Position numbers and translations under genes: made by a program. A stretch of DNA of 64,000 nt, taken from Clostridium sulfidigenes (GTDB lineage Bacteria; Bacillota; Clostridia; Clostridiales; Clostridiaceae). Of the stretch, positions 35,920-45,082 are shown one piece after another. Below the pieces are notes generated by a model. The model was not told the origin of the DNA, searched no databases, and saw nothing but the letters and a program-made list of their open reading frames with translations. Positions within the stretch are counted from its first letter, which is position 1. Each line of letters begins with the position of its first letter. Location: assembly GCF_000732635.1 (NCBI RefSeq), contig NZ_JPMD01000035.1:59906-123905 (forward strand), given 5' to 3'.

Positions 35920-37749
35920 CTAATTATATGGAATAATAATTGTAAATGTTGCCCCTTCACCTAAATCACTTTCACATGTTATTTCACCATTGTGAGCAGC
36001 TATTATGTCTTTACATATCCAGAGACCAAGACCAGAATTATTTTTAATGTCTTTATTAGTTAATTGAGTATATTTATCAAATATTTTTGTAGTATTATCC
36101 TTTAAAATTCCAACACCAGTATCAGTTACAGTTATATTTAATTTATTATCTTTTAAGAATCCTCGTATAGAAATTAAATCGCCATCCTTGCAGTGTCTAA
36201 TGGCATTTATTATTAAATTATTAAGTACCCATACTAATTTTTCACCGTCACAGGATAATGGTTTTACATTTATATCTACATTGTATTCAAGAATAATTCC
36301 ACTATAATTTGCGATACCTTTGTTACTAGAGACTGAGGCTTTTATCAAATCCTCAATGGAATTATACTCTTTATTATAAATCTCAGTTGAAGATTCCAGT
36401 TTCGATAATAAAAGCATATTTGAAACAAGTAAGTTTAATCTTTCCCCATCTTCCTTAATAGTGGTTAATATTTTTCTTTGTTCGTAACTTAAATCTCCTA
36501 ATTTACTACTTTCTAGTAAACCTGTACCAATCATAATTGAAGTTAATGGAGTTTTAAATTCGTGTGAAATTGTTGCAAAGAAATCCTTACTAGTTTGCTC
36601 TATTTCTTTTAAGTGTGTTACATCCTTTAATAAAATTACATAGCCAACTTGAAGATCTTCCTCTTTAATTTCTTTAATTGATATATTGTAATAGAGTATA
36701 TCTCCATTTTTGTTTTTTAGAGTGATAATATTCAAAAAATCCCATTGACAGTTATTTAATGTTATATCATAGATAACTGAAAAAAAACTTCTATCATTAA
36801 CCAAATGAGTTAAATATCGTCCTTCTGGTTTTTCATCGCTAATATCAAAGGCATCAATAAAATTTTCGTTAACCATGGTAACTTTATAATCTTTATCAAT
36901 AACTACCATTGGAGAATCTATGCTTCTTAATATGGAGTTTGAATTATTTCTTTCTTTTAATATTTGACCTAGTGTGCTTTTTTCAAAACTTTCAATTCTT
37001 TTTGCCATTAAGTTAAATTGATTTGCTAATTCTCCTAGTTCATCTTTTGTTGTTATTTCCAATTCTTTATATGCAGAGTTAGTTTTTATATCTTTAATAG
37101 CATCAATGATATTATTTAATGGGTATAATATCTTTTTAAGAAGATGTCTTGATAAGAAAAATGAAATTAATATTGAAGCTAAAGTAAAAAGTATTGTTGT
37201 ATTTATTATAATTTTAGTTTTATTTTCAACTCTAGCTTTTGAATTAATCATCATAGTTTCATTTAGACTACTTATATTATCTAGAGTCTTTACAATTGTA
37301 TCATAATTAACTTTAATTTCATCGAAGAAAAAATTATACCCTGATACTTTACCATTATTTTTAATAATTTCAGATAAGGTAAAAAAATTCTGGCTATATT
37401 GAAGATAGTAAGTATCAAGACTATTTACATATTCCATTTCTCCATCTTCAGTTATATTATTTTTTTCAAAGTAAAAGTTATCTAAAAATAAAGAGTTATT
37501 TTTAGAATATTCAGCGAGACCTTCTTTTTTATCACCAGATATGTAAAGAAATAGGCTCTGTTGTTGATTATAAAGTGCATCTTTCATATTTTCAACAGAT
37601 TGAATACTTTTATAATTGTTAGTTAAAAGTCCATCTATATCATTTGAAATTGTAATTAAATTTCTAACTGAAACTAATCCTAGCAATGACATTGCTAGGA
37701 TTATAACAATATAAATAAGTGATAGTTTACCATTTAAGGTTTTAACCAT
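35920..37749 (-). CDS. sensor histidine kinase with HAMP and PAS domains
   Basis: 609 residues. Two membrane helices (about 8-28 and 178-200) flank an external helical sensor region. A HAMP linker (about 205-255), a PAS domain (about 270-385, IDSPMVVIDKDYKVTMVNE), the phosphoacceptor motif ISHEFKTPLTS (about 395) and an ATPase domain (NNLIINAIRHC, DTGVGI, GLGLWICKDI) follow. It is divergent from the Trk genes and likely senses a cue related to potassium or osmotic state, which is inferred from position only. Confidence 0.9.
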   Translation of the reverse strand: MVKTLNGKLSLIYIVIILAMSLLGLVSVRNLITISNDIDGLLTNNYKSIQSVENMKDALYNQQQSLFLYISGDKKEGLAEYSKNNSLFLDNFYFEKNNITEDGEMEYVNSLDTYYLQYSQNFFTLSEIIKNNGKVSGYNFFFDEIKVNYDTIVKTLDNISSLNETMMINSKARVENKTKIIINTTILFTLASILISFFLSRHLLKKILYPLNNIIDAIKDIKTNSAYKELEITTKDELGELANQFNLMAKRIESFEKSTLGQILKERNNSNSILRSIDSPMVVIDKDYKVTMVNENFIDAFDISDEKPEGRYLTHLVNDRSFFSVIYDITLNNCQWDFLNIITLKNKNGDILYYNISIKEIKEEDLQVGYVILLKDVTHLKEIEQTSKDFFATISHEFKTPLTSIMIGTGLLESSKLGDLSYEQRKILTTIKEDGERLNLLVSNMLLLSKLESSTEIYNKEYNSIEDLIKASVSSNKGIANYSGIILEYNVDINVKPLSCDGEKLVWVLNNLIINAIRHCKDGDLISIRGFLKDNKLNITVTDTGVGILKDNTTKIFDKYTQLTNKDIKNNSGLGLWICKDIIAAHNGEITCESDLGEGATFTIIIPYN

Positions 37750-37945
37750 AGTTTTTCCTCCTTAATTTAATTCTTATAGTAAAGCAAAGTAAAATATAGC
37801 AAAGCTAAGATTAATTAAGCTAATTTAAAAACTCCAATTTCTGAAGTATGGATAATTGTTAATAGTACTTTTAGCGTACTTTGATATTTATATCTAATAA
37901 GATTAGAATTAGTAGGTAGTAAAAATTACGTAGGAAGGTAGTATT

Positions 37946-38326
37946 ATGTATAACTTAATTATAGGTTACAATAACTCAAGTATCAACTTAATTAAATCAC
38001 TTATTTGTAAAGAAAAAATTGTATTTTTGATTGATGATAAATCACCAGAAGAAATTAAAATAAAGAATAAATTTCTTTATTATTATCAAGTCAATATAAC
38101 TGATATGAAACAGATACTAGATAAGTCATCGAAAGCAATGTTATCACATGTTTTTATAATAACTGAAGATGATTATTTAAATTTAATGATTGAAGATAAT
38201 TTAAAACTTTTAGAGAATGTACAAGTTGTTTATAATTTTAGAGCATTAGAAAAGATATCTAACAACGGTAATAAAAATTTGTATCTTCAAGATTTCTTTG
38301 AGCCATTAGGTAAGGGGGTAATTTAA
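37946..38326 (+). CDS. degenerate TrkA-N-like protein, 126 residues
   Basis: Opens like an RCK/TrkA-N domain (MYNLIIGYNNSSINLIKSLI) but the GxGxxG nucleotide-binding loop is replaced by GYNNSS. It has the length and alternating strand-helix pattern of one Rossmann half only. First gene of the potassium operon (GGAAGG ribosome site), immediately before a similar small gene. It probably acts as a structural or regulatory subunit of the Trk gating ring; this is inference. Confidence 0.55.
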   Translation: MYNLIIGYNNSSINLIKSLICKEKIVFLIDDKSPEEIKIKNKFLYYYQVNITDMKQILDKSSKAMLSHVFIITEDDYLNLMIEDNLKLLENVQVVYNFRALEKISNNGNKNLYLQDFFEPLGKGVI

Positions 38327-38327
38327 T

Positions 38328-38693
38328 TTGTTTGTTGTTGTTATAAGTGAAAGTAAATTTATTAATCGATATAAGGAAAGTTTAGAAGGTTTAAGCTTAG
38401 ATTTCTCAAATGTAATTTCACCACAAGAACTTTCACCCGCGTCTTCCGATATTTTTAATAATTACTTATTAAAAAGAGCAGATGTGGTGGTGATTATCAC
38501 ACCTAAAGATCAGTTTAATTTCTATATTTCAAAGGTTTGTAAAACATTTTATGAAACTAGAAAAGTTATTACATTAATTAACAATTCAAACAATAAAGAT
38601 GTTTTTGCTTCAATTGGAGTTTTGGATGTAATAGATTTTAATTGTTATGCAAAAGAAACTTTATATAAATTTTTAGAAAAAGGAGCAATTTAA
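38328..38693 (+). CDS. second degenerate TrkA-N-like protein, 121 residues
   Basis: Starts at a TTG (38328) nine bases after AAGGGGG, one base after the previous stop. Opening MFVVVISESKFINRYK and a central ADVVVIITPKDQFNFYISKV match the Rossmann layout of TrkA-N, again without GxGxxG. Its sequence differs from the preceding gene, so it is not a simple recent duplicate. Co-transcribed with true TrkA genes downstream. Confidence 0.5.
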   Translation: MFVVVISESKFINRYKESLEGLSLDFSNVISPQELSPASSDIFNNYLLKRADVVVIITPKDQFNFYISKVCKTFYETRKVITLINNSNNKDVFASIGVLDVIDFNCYAKETLYKFLEKGAI

Positions 38694-38695
38694 AT

Positions 38696-39103
38696 ATGTA
38701 TATTATTATTATTGGATGTGGCAAGATGGGAAGCAAATTAGCTGCGGATTTAGCTGAAACATCCCATGATATATGTGTAATAGATAGGGATGAGGAGAAA
38801 ACGAATAAACTAGGTTCAGGGTTTAATGGAAGGATATTAAATGGGGTTGAAATTGATATTGATTTACTAGAAGAAGCAGGTATTGAGGAAGCTGATGTGC
38901 TACTTGCTTTGACTCAAAACGATAATATAAATATTGTTGCATGTGAAATAGCACAGAATATTTATAAGGTTCCAACTGTAATTGGAAGAGTATTTAATGA
39001 TGATAGGGGCCACATTTATAATTCCTTAGGTATTAGAACAATTAATCCTATAAAACTAGCTGTTAGAAATATTAAGGAGGATATAAAATGCGAGCAGTTG
39101 TAA
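38696..39103 (+). CDS. TrkA-N domain protein
   Basis: 135 residues: a single RCK N domain with intact nucleotide loop (IIIGCGKMGSKLAADLAE) and acidic ribose-binding Asp (VIDRDEEK). The C-terminal RCK_C ligand domain of normal TrkA is missing. AAAAAGGAG start. Overlaps the next TrkA gene by 16 bases, so the two are translated together and may form a split four-domain ring. Confidence 0.85.
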   Translation: MYIIIIGCGKMGSKLAADLAETSHDICVIDRDEEKTNKLGSGFNGRILNGVEIDIDLLEEAGIEEADVLLALTQNDNINIVACEIAQNIYKVPTVIGRVFNDDRGHIYNSLGIRTINPIKLAVRNIKEDIKCEQL

Positions 39104-39777
39104 TTGGCGGAGGTAAAGTTGGGTATTACTTAATAAAAAACCTCTTAAACATTGGGTGTTTAATAACTTTGATAGAAAAGAATTATGATATATGTAAGAA
39201 AATATCTAATGAACTAGATATTGAAGTAATATGCGGTGATGGTTCAAATTTAGAAGAATTATCAGAGGCTATAGAAGGAACAAATACTATTGTTGCAGCA
39301 GTTACAGGTAAAGATGAGGAAAATTTAATTATTTGCCAAATGAGCAAGCGTAATTTCTCTATTAAAAGTGCTATTGCAAGAATTAATAATCCTAAAAATA
39401 GACAGTTATTTAGTAAATTAGGTATAACATCTACTGTTTGTAGTACAGAAGTTATTTCAACTTTAATTGAAAATGAACTAGTAGAGGATAATTTTAAAAT
39501 TGTAAAAACTTTAGATAGAGGAGAAATGGTAATAATTGAAGCTTATATAGATAAAAATTCCCACTGGAGAGATATAGAGATTAAAAGCTTAATTTTACCA
39601 AATGATAGTATAATAGTTTCTATTTTAAGAAACAACGAGATTATATATCCTAGGGGACATACAAAGATCTTACTTGAGGACACTGTTGTATTGATAACAA
39701 ATACTAGTGTAGCTAATAAATTAAGAAAATCTATTTATGGAGATGGTAGTAATGGTAAGAAATTCGGATTATTTTAA
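39088..39777 (+). CDS. trkA: Trk system potassium uptake protein TrkA
   Basis: 229 residues with an RCK N domain (VVIGGGKVGYYLIKNLL, nucleotide loop intact) and an RCK C domain (about 140-220, MVIIEAYIDKNSHWRDIEIK). Binds NAD(H) or ATP and gates the TrkH channel at the inner face of the membrane. AAGGAGG start inside the preceding gene. Confidence 0.9.
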   Translation: MRAVVIGGGKVGYYLIKNLLNIGCLITLIEKNYDICKKISNELDIEVICGDGSNLEELSEAIEGTNTIVAAVTGKDEENLIICQMSKRNFSIKSAIARINNPKNRQLFSKLGITSTVCSTEVISTLIENELVEDNFKIVKTLDRGEMVIIEAYIDKNSHWRDIEIKSLILPNDSIIVSILRNNEIIYPRGHTKILLEDTVVLITNTSVANKLRKSIYGDGSNGKKFGLF

Positions 39778-39854
39778 GGGAATATTATTTGAAATCCTAG
39801 TTTTAGCTATGTATATAATAGTAATTTTTCTTTTGAGTTTTTTAGGGTGATTAA

Positions 39855-41381
39855 ATGAGTGAAAAATATTTAAAGGACTTTAAAGTCATAAATTATTATG
39901 CTGGAATTATTATATTGGGAACAATTTCATTAATGATTATACCTATCATCGTAACTATTTTTTATAAGGAGTGGAGTTCGCTTGTAGATTTTATTCTTGC
40001 TTTATTTATTGGATTATCTATAGCCTTTTCACTGATTCTTTCGGGAAAAGAGGAAAAAGAAAATAACAAAATTGAATGGAAACACGGTCTTATAATTGCA
40101 TCATATTCATGGTTGATTCTAATGCTTTTGTGTGCCCTTCCTTATGTTTTTAGTGGACATGCAAAATCTTATATAGATGCTTGTTTCGATGTGATGAGTG
40201 GCTTTACTACAACTGGAGTATTTCTTATGCAGGATCTAGATCATATGTCCCTTGGACTTAATATGTGGAGACATATACTAACATTTGTAGGTGGGCAGGG
40301 CATGGTTGTATTAGCTTTATCAATACTAATTAAAAATTTTTCTGGTGGATATAAGATGTATGTAGGTGAAGGAAAAGATATTGGACTTTTACCTAATATT
40401 AAGGGAACTACCAAGGCCATTTGGAAAATTAGTATAATATATTTAGTAATTGGTACGGTAGCACTTACAATTAATGGTTTATTTATAGGGTTATCACCAT
40501 CTAATTCATTTATGCATGGACTATTTATATTTGCGTCAAGTTGGAGTACAGGTGGATTTGCTCCAATGTCTCAAAATATATTGTATTATCATAGTTTTTC
40601 ATATGAATTAATTACAATGGTTTTGTTCATTATTGGTTCATTAAATTTTGGTCTTCATTTCGCAGTTATAAAGGGTAAGAGAAAGGAAATTTTTAAAAAT
40701 GTTGAAGCTCAAAGCTTTTTTATAACTTCTTTTATTCTTACAGGATTATTAGTTATGTTCTTATCAAAGACAGGAGTATACACAGATGCTGTTTCCCTAT
40801 TTAGAAAGGGTGCTTATCAGCTCTTATCTGCACATACCACCACTGGATTTGGCAACCTTTATGCCAGGCAACTATTATTCGAATGGGGAGATTTTGCAAT
40901 TTTTATTATGACAATAGCAATGCTCATTGGAGGAAGTGCATGTTCAACGGCCGGTGGATTTAAGGGACTAAGGATGGGGATTATCTTTAAGGGAATAATT
41001 GCAGATATAAAAAGAGTTCTTAGTTCTGATAGAAAGATTTTAACTACAAAAGTTCATCACATTAAGGATATAATTTTAGATGATAGTTTAGTAAAATCAT
41101 CAATGCTTATAATACTTTGTTATATTGCTATGTTTATTTTTGCAACTTTACTTGGAACATATTATGGCTACTCACTTGTAGAATCAGCTTTTGAGGCAGC
41201 TTCTATATCTGGAAATGTTGGATTATCTATAGGTGTAACTTCTATAACTATGCCTATACCATTAAAGATTTGTTATATCATTATTATGTATCTAGGTAGA
41301 TTAGAGTTTATTTCAGTATTTGCATTAATAGGGTATTTTATAGGAGGAATTAAAAAGTTATGTGTAAGATACAAAAAATAA
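39855..41381 (+). CDS. trkH: Trk-type potassium uptake channel TrkH
   Basis: 508 residues with ten or more membrane segments and four selectivity-filter-like repeats, each with the key glycine: SGFTTTGV, SSWSTGGFA, SAHTTTGFG and ASISGNVGLS. TrkH forms the membrane pore for potassium entry. Follows trkA after 77 bases and overlaps the next gene by 22 bases. Confidence 0.92.
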   Translation: MSEKYLKDFKVINYYAGIIILGTISLMIIPIIVTIFYKEWSSLVDFILALFIGLSIAFSLILSGKEEKENNKIEWKHGLIIASYSWLILMLLCALPYVFSGHAKSYIDACFDVMSGFTTTGVFLMQDLDHMSLGLNMWRHILTFVGGQGMVVLALSILIKNFSGGYKMYVGEGKDIGLLPNIKGTTKAIWKISIIYLVIGTVALTINGLFIGLSPSNSFMHGLFIFASSWSTGGFAPMSQNILYYHSFSYELITMVLFIIGSLNFGLHFAVIKGKRKEIFKNVEAQSFFITSFILTGLLVMFLSKTGVYTDAVSLFRKGAYQLLSAHTTTGFGNLYARQLLFEWGDFAIFIMTIAMLIGGSACSTAGGFKGLRMGIIFKGIIADIKRVLSSDRKILTTKVHHIKDIILDDSLVKSSMLIILCYIAMFIFATLLGTYYGYSLVESAFEAASISGNVGLSIGVTSITMPIPLKICYIIIMYLGRLEFISVFALIGYFIGGIKKLCVRYKK

Positions 41382-41866
41382 TGTTAATTGTAATTATTAC
41401 AGCGATTTTTTCTTCATTTCCAGTATTAGCTAGTGAGGCTATAACTTCTGTAAGTGAGCTTATTGATAACGGTTGGGAATATGACTCTAAAAGTATAAAT
41501 ATCCAAGGTGAGGCTATTGGTGAACTTTTAGAAAGGGGGAAATATTCATTTGTTAATATAAATGATGGAACCTCTGCCATAGGTATTTATTTAAAGACTA
41601 CAGATGGCGAAATGATTAAATCTTATGGAAATTATCATAAGATTGGAGATTCAGTAAGAATTACTGGGGTTTTCAATAGAGCCTGCAAAGAGCATGGTGG
41701 TGATATGGATATTCACTGTGATTCAATACAAATAGTTTCAGATGGCTATGAAAGGACTCATGACATTAACAAACATAAGATAATTTTAACTATCGTACTG
41801 ATGCCTTTTGTAATCTATGGAACAATGAAGACTTATGGAGTAATTAGAAAAAATAATAAAGATTAG
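41360..41866 (+). CDS. exported, membrane-anchored OB-fold protein
   Basis: 168 residues: an N-terminal signal-like helix (about 5-24), an OB-fold-like domain (about 30-130) with SKSINIQGEAIGELLERGKY and IGDSVRITGVFNRACKEHGG, and a C-terminal membrane helix (about 141-160). The domain would face outside. Starts inside trkH behind AGGAGG, so it is translationally linked to the channel. Function unknown; it may be an accessory subunit. Confidence 0.7.
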   Translation: MCKIQKIMLIVIITAIFSSFPVLASEAITSVSELIDNGWEYDSKSINIQGEAIGELLERGKYSFVNINDGTSAIGIYLKTTDGEMIKSYGNYHKIGDSVRITGVFNRACKEHGGDMDIHCDSIQIVSDGYERTHDINKHKIILTIVLMPFVIYGTMKTYGVIRKNNKD

Positions 41867-41878
41867 GTATGAGTAATT

Positions 41879-41921
41879 AAAGAGAAAAACCACATCAGTT
41901 TATATGTGTTTTTTCTCTTTT
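41879..41921. terminator. bidirectional terminator, Trk operon and thrE genes
   Basis: A 17-base arm beginning AAAGAGAAAAACC pairs with the arm ending TTTTTTCTCTTT. A and T runs on both sides serve the two converging operons. Confidence 0.85.
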
Positions 41922-41922
41922 G

Positions 41923-42384
41923 TTATTCCTCAACATTTCCTAGTTTACGTTGATTTCTTCTGATTTTTAATTTTTGCATCAATCTACTCAAGGTAGATAC
42001 TAAAATAATTCCAACAGCTATAACTCCTGCTAAAGAAAGAGTTTCGATTCCATTATTTAAGGAACCAAATACATTACCTTCAACTGCTTCAAAAACTGTA
42101 TAATACATTCCACTTCCAGGAACTAACGGAATAAGAGAGCAAACTAAAAATAATGTTACAGGATTTTTTAAAACTCTAGAGAAGATTTCAGCATAGATAC
42201 TGATGCTTATAGATGCTATAAGCATAGCTAAGATGCTAGAGTTAGATAAGTTCATAGTAAGGCTGTAAAAAAACCATCCAACGGCACCTCCAAGGGCTGC
42301 AAAGAACAAGTTTTTATCCCTTACATTAAAGAGAACTCCAAAACCTAAGGAAACAATAAATGCATATATAACTTGCAAAAACAT
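41923..42384 (-). CDS. ThrE-type exporter, C-terminal half (YjjB-like)
   Basis: 153 residues with four to five membrane helices (FGVLFNVRDKNLFFAALGGAVGW, then SLIPLVPGSGMYYTVFEA). This is the small membrane half of the split threonine/serine exporter family. Starts one base after its partner, with the ribosome site GGAGGGATG inside the partner's end. Confidence 0.85.
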   Translation of the reverse strand: MFLQVIYAFIVSLGFGVLFNVRDKNLFFAALGGAVGWFFYSLTMNLSNSSILAMLIASISISIYAEIFSRVLKNPVTLFLVCSLIPLVPGSGMYYTVFEAVEGNVFGSLNNGIETLSLAGVIAVGIILVSTLSRLMQKLKIRRNQRKLGNVEE

Positions 42385-42385
42385 T

Positions 42386-43153
42386 TTACATCCCTCCTAT
42401 AATAGACATCCATATTTTGAAACTAAAAGCAGCTCCAATAGCAATGGCTCCAGCTATCATAATAGCTTCCAGAGTTCTTGAAAGGCCTGAAAGTAAATCT
42501 CCAGCTATGGTATCACGAATAGCGTTAGTTATAACTAAGCCTGGAACAAGTAACATAATTGAACCAATAATTATTTCATCTTTATGAAATATGGGATTTA
42601 TGTAAGAGAAGAAAAGTCCAATTATAGCGGCTAACGCACCACCTGCCACATTAATGAAAAATTCATTAACGCTTAAACGAGATAACATAGAAGATAATAA
42701 ATTAATTAAAATTCCTACACCAAAGGCTATAATGAAGTCACTAAAGCTACCACCAAAAAGTAAGGTAAATGTACCAGTAGTTACTCCAGCAAAAAAAGTT
42801 TTTATGCTGTTAGAATATTTGGGAAAGCTGCGTATATATTTCAATTCTTTTCTAAGTTCATCTAAAGTTAAAGGATGACTTTGTATTTGTCGAGATAAGT
42901 TATTAATTAAAGCTACTTTTTCTAAATCTGTGGCTCTAGAAGTAATTCTCTTAATTATGGTACTATTCCTACCGTTTTCATCCATAGTGGAGGTGATTAT
43001 TGCTGTAGGAGATACAAAGCTTTCCGCATTATCTATGCCATAAGACTTACATATCATATTTATTGTTTGTTCAACTCTGTAGGTTTCACCACCATTTTCA
43101 AGCATTATTTTTCCGGCCTCTGCAGCCAAGTTTACTATATTATCAGTAATCAT
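42386..43153 (-). CDS. ThrE-type exporter, N-terminal half (YjjP-like)
   Basis: 255 residues. A soluble N-terminal part with the ThrE signature (AAEAGKIMLENGGETYRVEQ) precedes five membrane helices (from about residue 120). With the following small gene it forms a two-subunit exporter of threonine, serine or related small acids such as succinate; substrate not resolved here. Confidence 0.87.
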   Translation of the reverse strand: MITDNIVNLAAEAGKIMLENGGETYRVEQTINMICKSYGIDNAESFVSPTAIITSTMDENGRNSTIIKRITSRATDLEKVALINNLSRQIQSHPLTLDELRKELKYIRSFPKYSNSIKTFFAGVTTGTFTLLFGGSFSDFIIAFGVGILINLLSSMLSRLSVNEFFINVAGGALAAIIGLFFSYINPIFHKDEIIIGSIMLLVPGLVITNAIRDTIAGDLLSGLSRTLEAIMIAGAIAIGAAFSFKIWMSIIGGM

Positions 43154-43391
43154 AATGGTACTCCTTTTGTTATATTAACAATATCTTATTATTAACATTC
43201 ATCAAAGATATTATAGAACAAAAAATAAGATAATGTATAATTGTTAGAATAATAAATTTATTATATTACAATATTGTGTTAAATTTATTATATAGGCAAA
43301 TATTATAAGGTTACAATAATCAAGGGCAACTTTCAATATGATATTGTTTTCAAGTTTAGGGTCGATTAAAGAGATAGCTAAGGGGGATTTT

Positions 43392-44750
43392 ATGGATAAT
43401 GTAAATATATTATTAGAAAGTCTAATTAGTAACTTAAAAGAAGGAATTCACATAGTTGATAGTAAAGGAAAGACCATCTATTATAATCATGCCATGGAAA
43501 ACATAGAAGGCATGAAAAGTGAAGATGTTATGGGAAAGGAAATTCAAGAGTATCTTAGGGATATAGAACACTCAACTATATTAGAAAGTTTAAAAAGTGG
43601 ACACACCTATAGAGATACTTTACAAAACTATAGTAATGGAGCAGGTAAGATAATAACCAGTGTAAACTCTACTATTCCAGTAATGGTAGACGGAAAAGTT
43701 GAAGCAGTAATTGAGATAGCTAGAGATATGACACAAATAAAGAAATTAAATGAAACTATATGTCAGTTAGAAAATAAAAGTAAATCAAAGAAAAATTATT
43801 ATACCTTTAATGATATTATAGGAAGTAGTAAGGTGTTAAATGAAGAAATTTTAAAAAGTAAAAGAGCTAGTATATCTAATTCTTCAGTACTCATATATGG
43901 AGAAACTGGATGCGGTAAGGAACTATTTGCGCAAGGTATACATTATGAAGGAATAAGAAGAGACAAGCCTTTTATAGCTATTAACTGTGCAGCTATACCA
44001 AGTGCACTGTTAGAGGGAATGCTCTTTGGAACGGTTAAAGGTAGTTTTACAGGAGCAGAAAATAAAAAAGGGCTTTTCGAAGAAGCTCATAGAGGTACTA
44101 TTCTACTTGATGAAATAAATTCTATGGATCCCTATTTACAATCAAAATTATTAAGAGTACTCCAAGATGGATATATAAGACCACTAGGAAGTAATAAGAT
44201 TATTGATGTAGATGTAAGGATTATTGCAACAATAAATGAGGAAGCAGACAAACTTATAAGAGAAGGAAAGCTTAGAAAAGATTTTTATTATAGATTGAGT
44301 GTAATTAAAGTAATGATACCACCACTTAGAGAACGTAAAGAAGATATAAGCCAGTTATGTGATTTTTTTATAAACTATTATAATGGTATTCTATATAGAA
44401 ATGTAAAAGGAATTAGTGAAGATGTTATGGAGGGATTTTTAAACTATAGTTGGCCTGGAAACGTAAGAGAACTTAAGAATAATATAGAAAGTGCTATGAA
44501 CATGGTTGAAGATGGAGAAATACTAACAAAGGAGTGCTTTGGTAATAAGATTAATTCTGTAGTAGAAGTAACTGCAGAAGAAGGATTTAGAGGAGATACC
44601 CCTTTAAATGAATATATAGATAGTCTTGAAAAAAATATAATAGAAAAAAGCTACAAAAAGAACAATAAAAACATAACAAAAACTTCAGAGGAATTAAAAA
44701 TATCAAGGCAAAATCTTCAATACAAACTTAAGAAGTATAAATTACTTTAG
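43392..44750 (+). CDS. sigma-54-dependent activator with PAS domain
   Basis: 452 residues. An N-terminal PAS sensor (about 10-120, LKEGIHIVDSKGKTIYYNHA) is followed by the AAA+ domain with Walker A GETGCGKELFA, the sigma-54 loop GSFTGA (Ser in place of the usual Ala), Walker B GTILLDEIN, and a C-terminal Fis-like helix-turn-helix (about 425-450). Start at ATG 43392 behind AAGGGGG. It lies directly upstream of a -24/-12 promoter, so it is the likely activator of the ornithine operon. The PAS ligand is unknown, perhaps ornithine or a redox cue. Confidence 0.93.
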   Translation: MDNVNILLESLISNLKEGIHIVDSKGKTIYYNHAMENIEGMKSEDVMGKEIQEYLRDIEHSTILESLKSGHTYRDTLQNYSNGAGKIITSVNSTIPVMVDGKVEAVIEIARDMTQIKKLNETICQLENKSKSKKNYYTFNDIIGSSKVLNEEILKSKRASISNSSVLIYGETGCGKELFAQGIHYEGIRRDKPFIAINCAAIPSALLEGMLFGTVKGSFTGAENKKGLFEEAHRGTILLDEINSMDPYLQSKLLRVLQDGYIRPLGSNKIIDVDVRIIATINEEADKLIREGKLRKDFYYRLSVIKVMIPPLRERKEDISQLCDFFINYYNGILYRNVKGISEDVMEGFLNYSWPGNVRELKNNIESAMNMVEDGEILTKECFGNKINSVVEVTAEEGFRGDTPLNEYIDSLEKNIIEKSYKKNNKNITKTSEELKISRQNLQYKLKKYKLL

Positions 44751-44859
44751 TTAACTATTTTTTCTGAGGATATAATATGAAAAATATAAACAATATGTTA
44801 ATAAAAAGAATTAATTAAATATTAAAAATATTTAGAAACATATATGCCTAAAATTCGGC

Positions 44860-44893
44860 AAAGCGTATGCAAATAATTTTGCATACGCTTTTT
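44860..44893 (+). terminator. terminator of the activator gene
   Basis: AAAGCGTATGCAAA (44860-44873) pairs with TTTGCATACGCTTT (44878-44891), followed by T5. The palindrome lies about 140 bases ahead of the sigma-54 promoter, so it could also be an activator site. Confidence 0.75.
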
Positions 44894-45012
44894 AAGTGGA
44901 TAGAACCTAAGTAAATATAGAAAAATTTTTTGCGGTAAATTTTTAAAAGTGATGAAATTATATACATTTAACCTATTTAAAGTTATGAAAGTATCTAAAT
45001 AATGTATTTTCT

Positions 45013-45029
45013 TTGGCATGTGAATTGCT
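45013..45029 (+). promoter_or_regulatory. sigma-54 (-24/-12) promoter of the ornithine operon
   Basis: TTGGCATGTGAATTGCT matches the TTGGCAC-N5-TTGCA/T consensus, with GG (45015-45016) and GC (45027-45028) at exactly the required spacing. Transcription would start near 45040, about 40 bases before ord. Confidence 0.88.
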
Positions 45030-45082
45030 CTAGTAAAATATAGAATATATAAAAATAATTTAATCACGAGGGGGATTTTACA

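Noticed and set aside
38696..39777. the two TrkA genes as one frameshifted gene
   Set aside because: Each has its own strong ribosome site, ATG and complete nucleotide loop; the 16-base overlap is a normal coupled arrangement.
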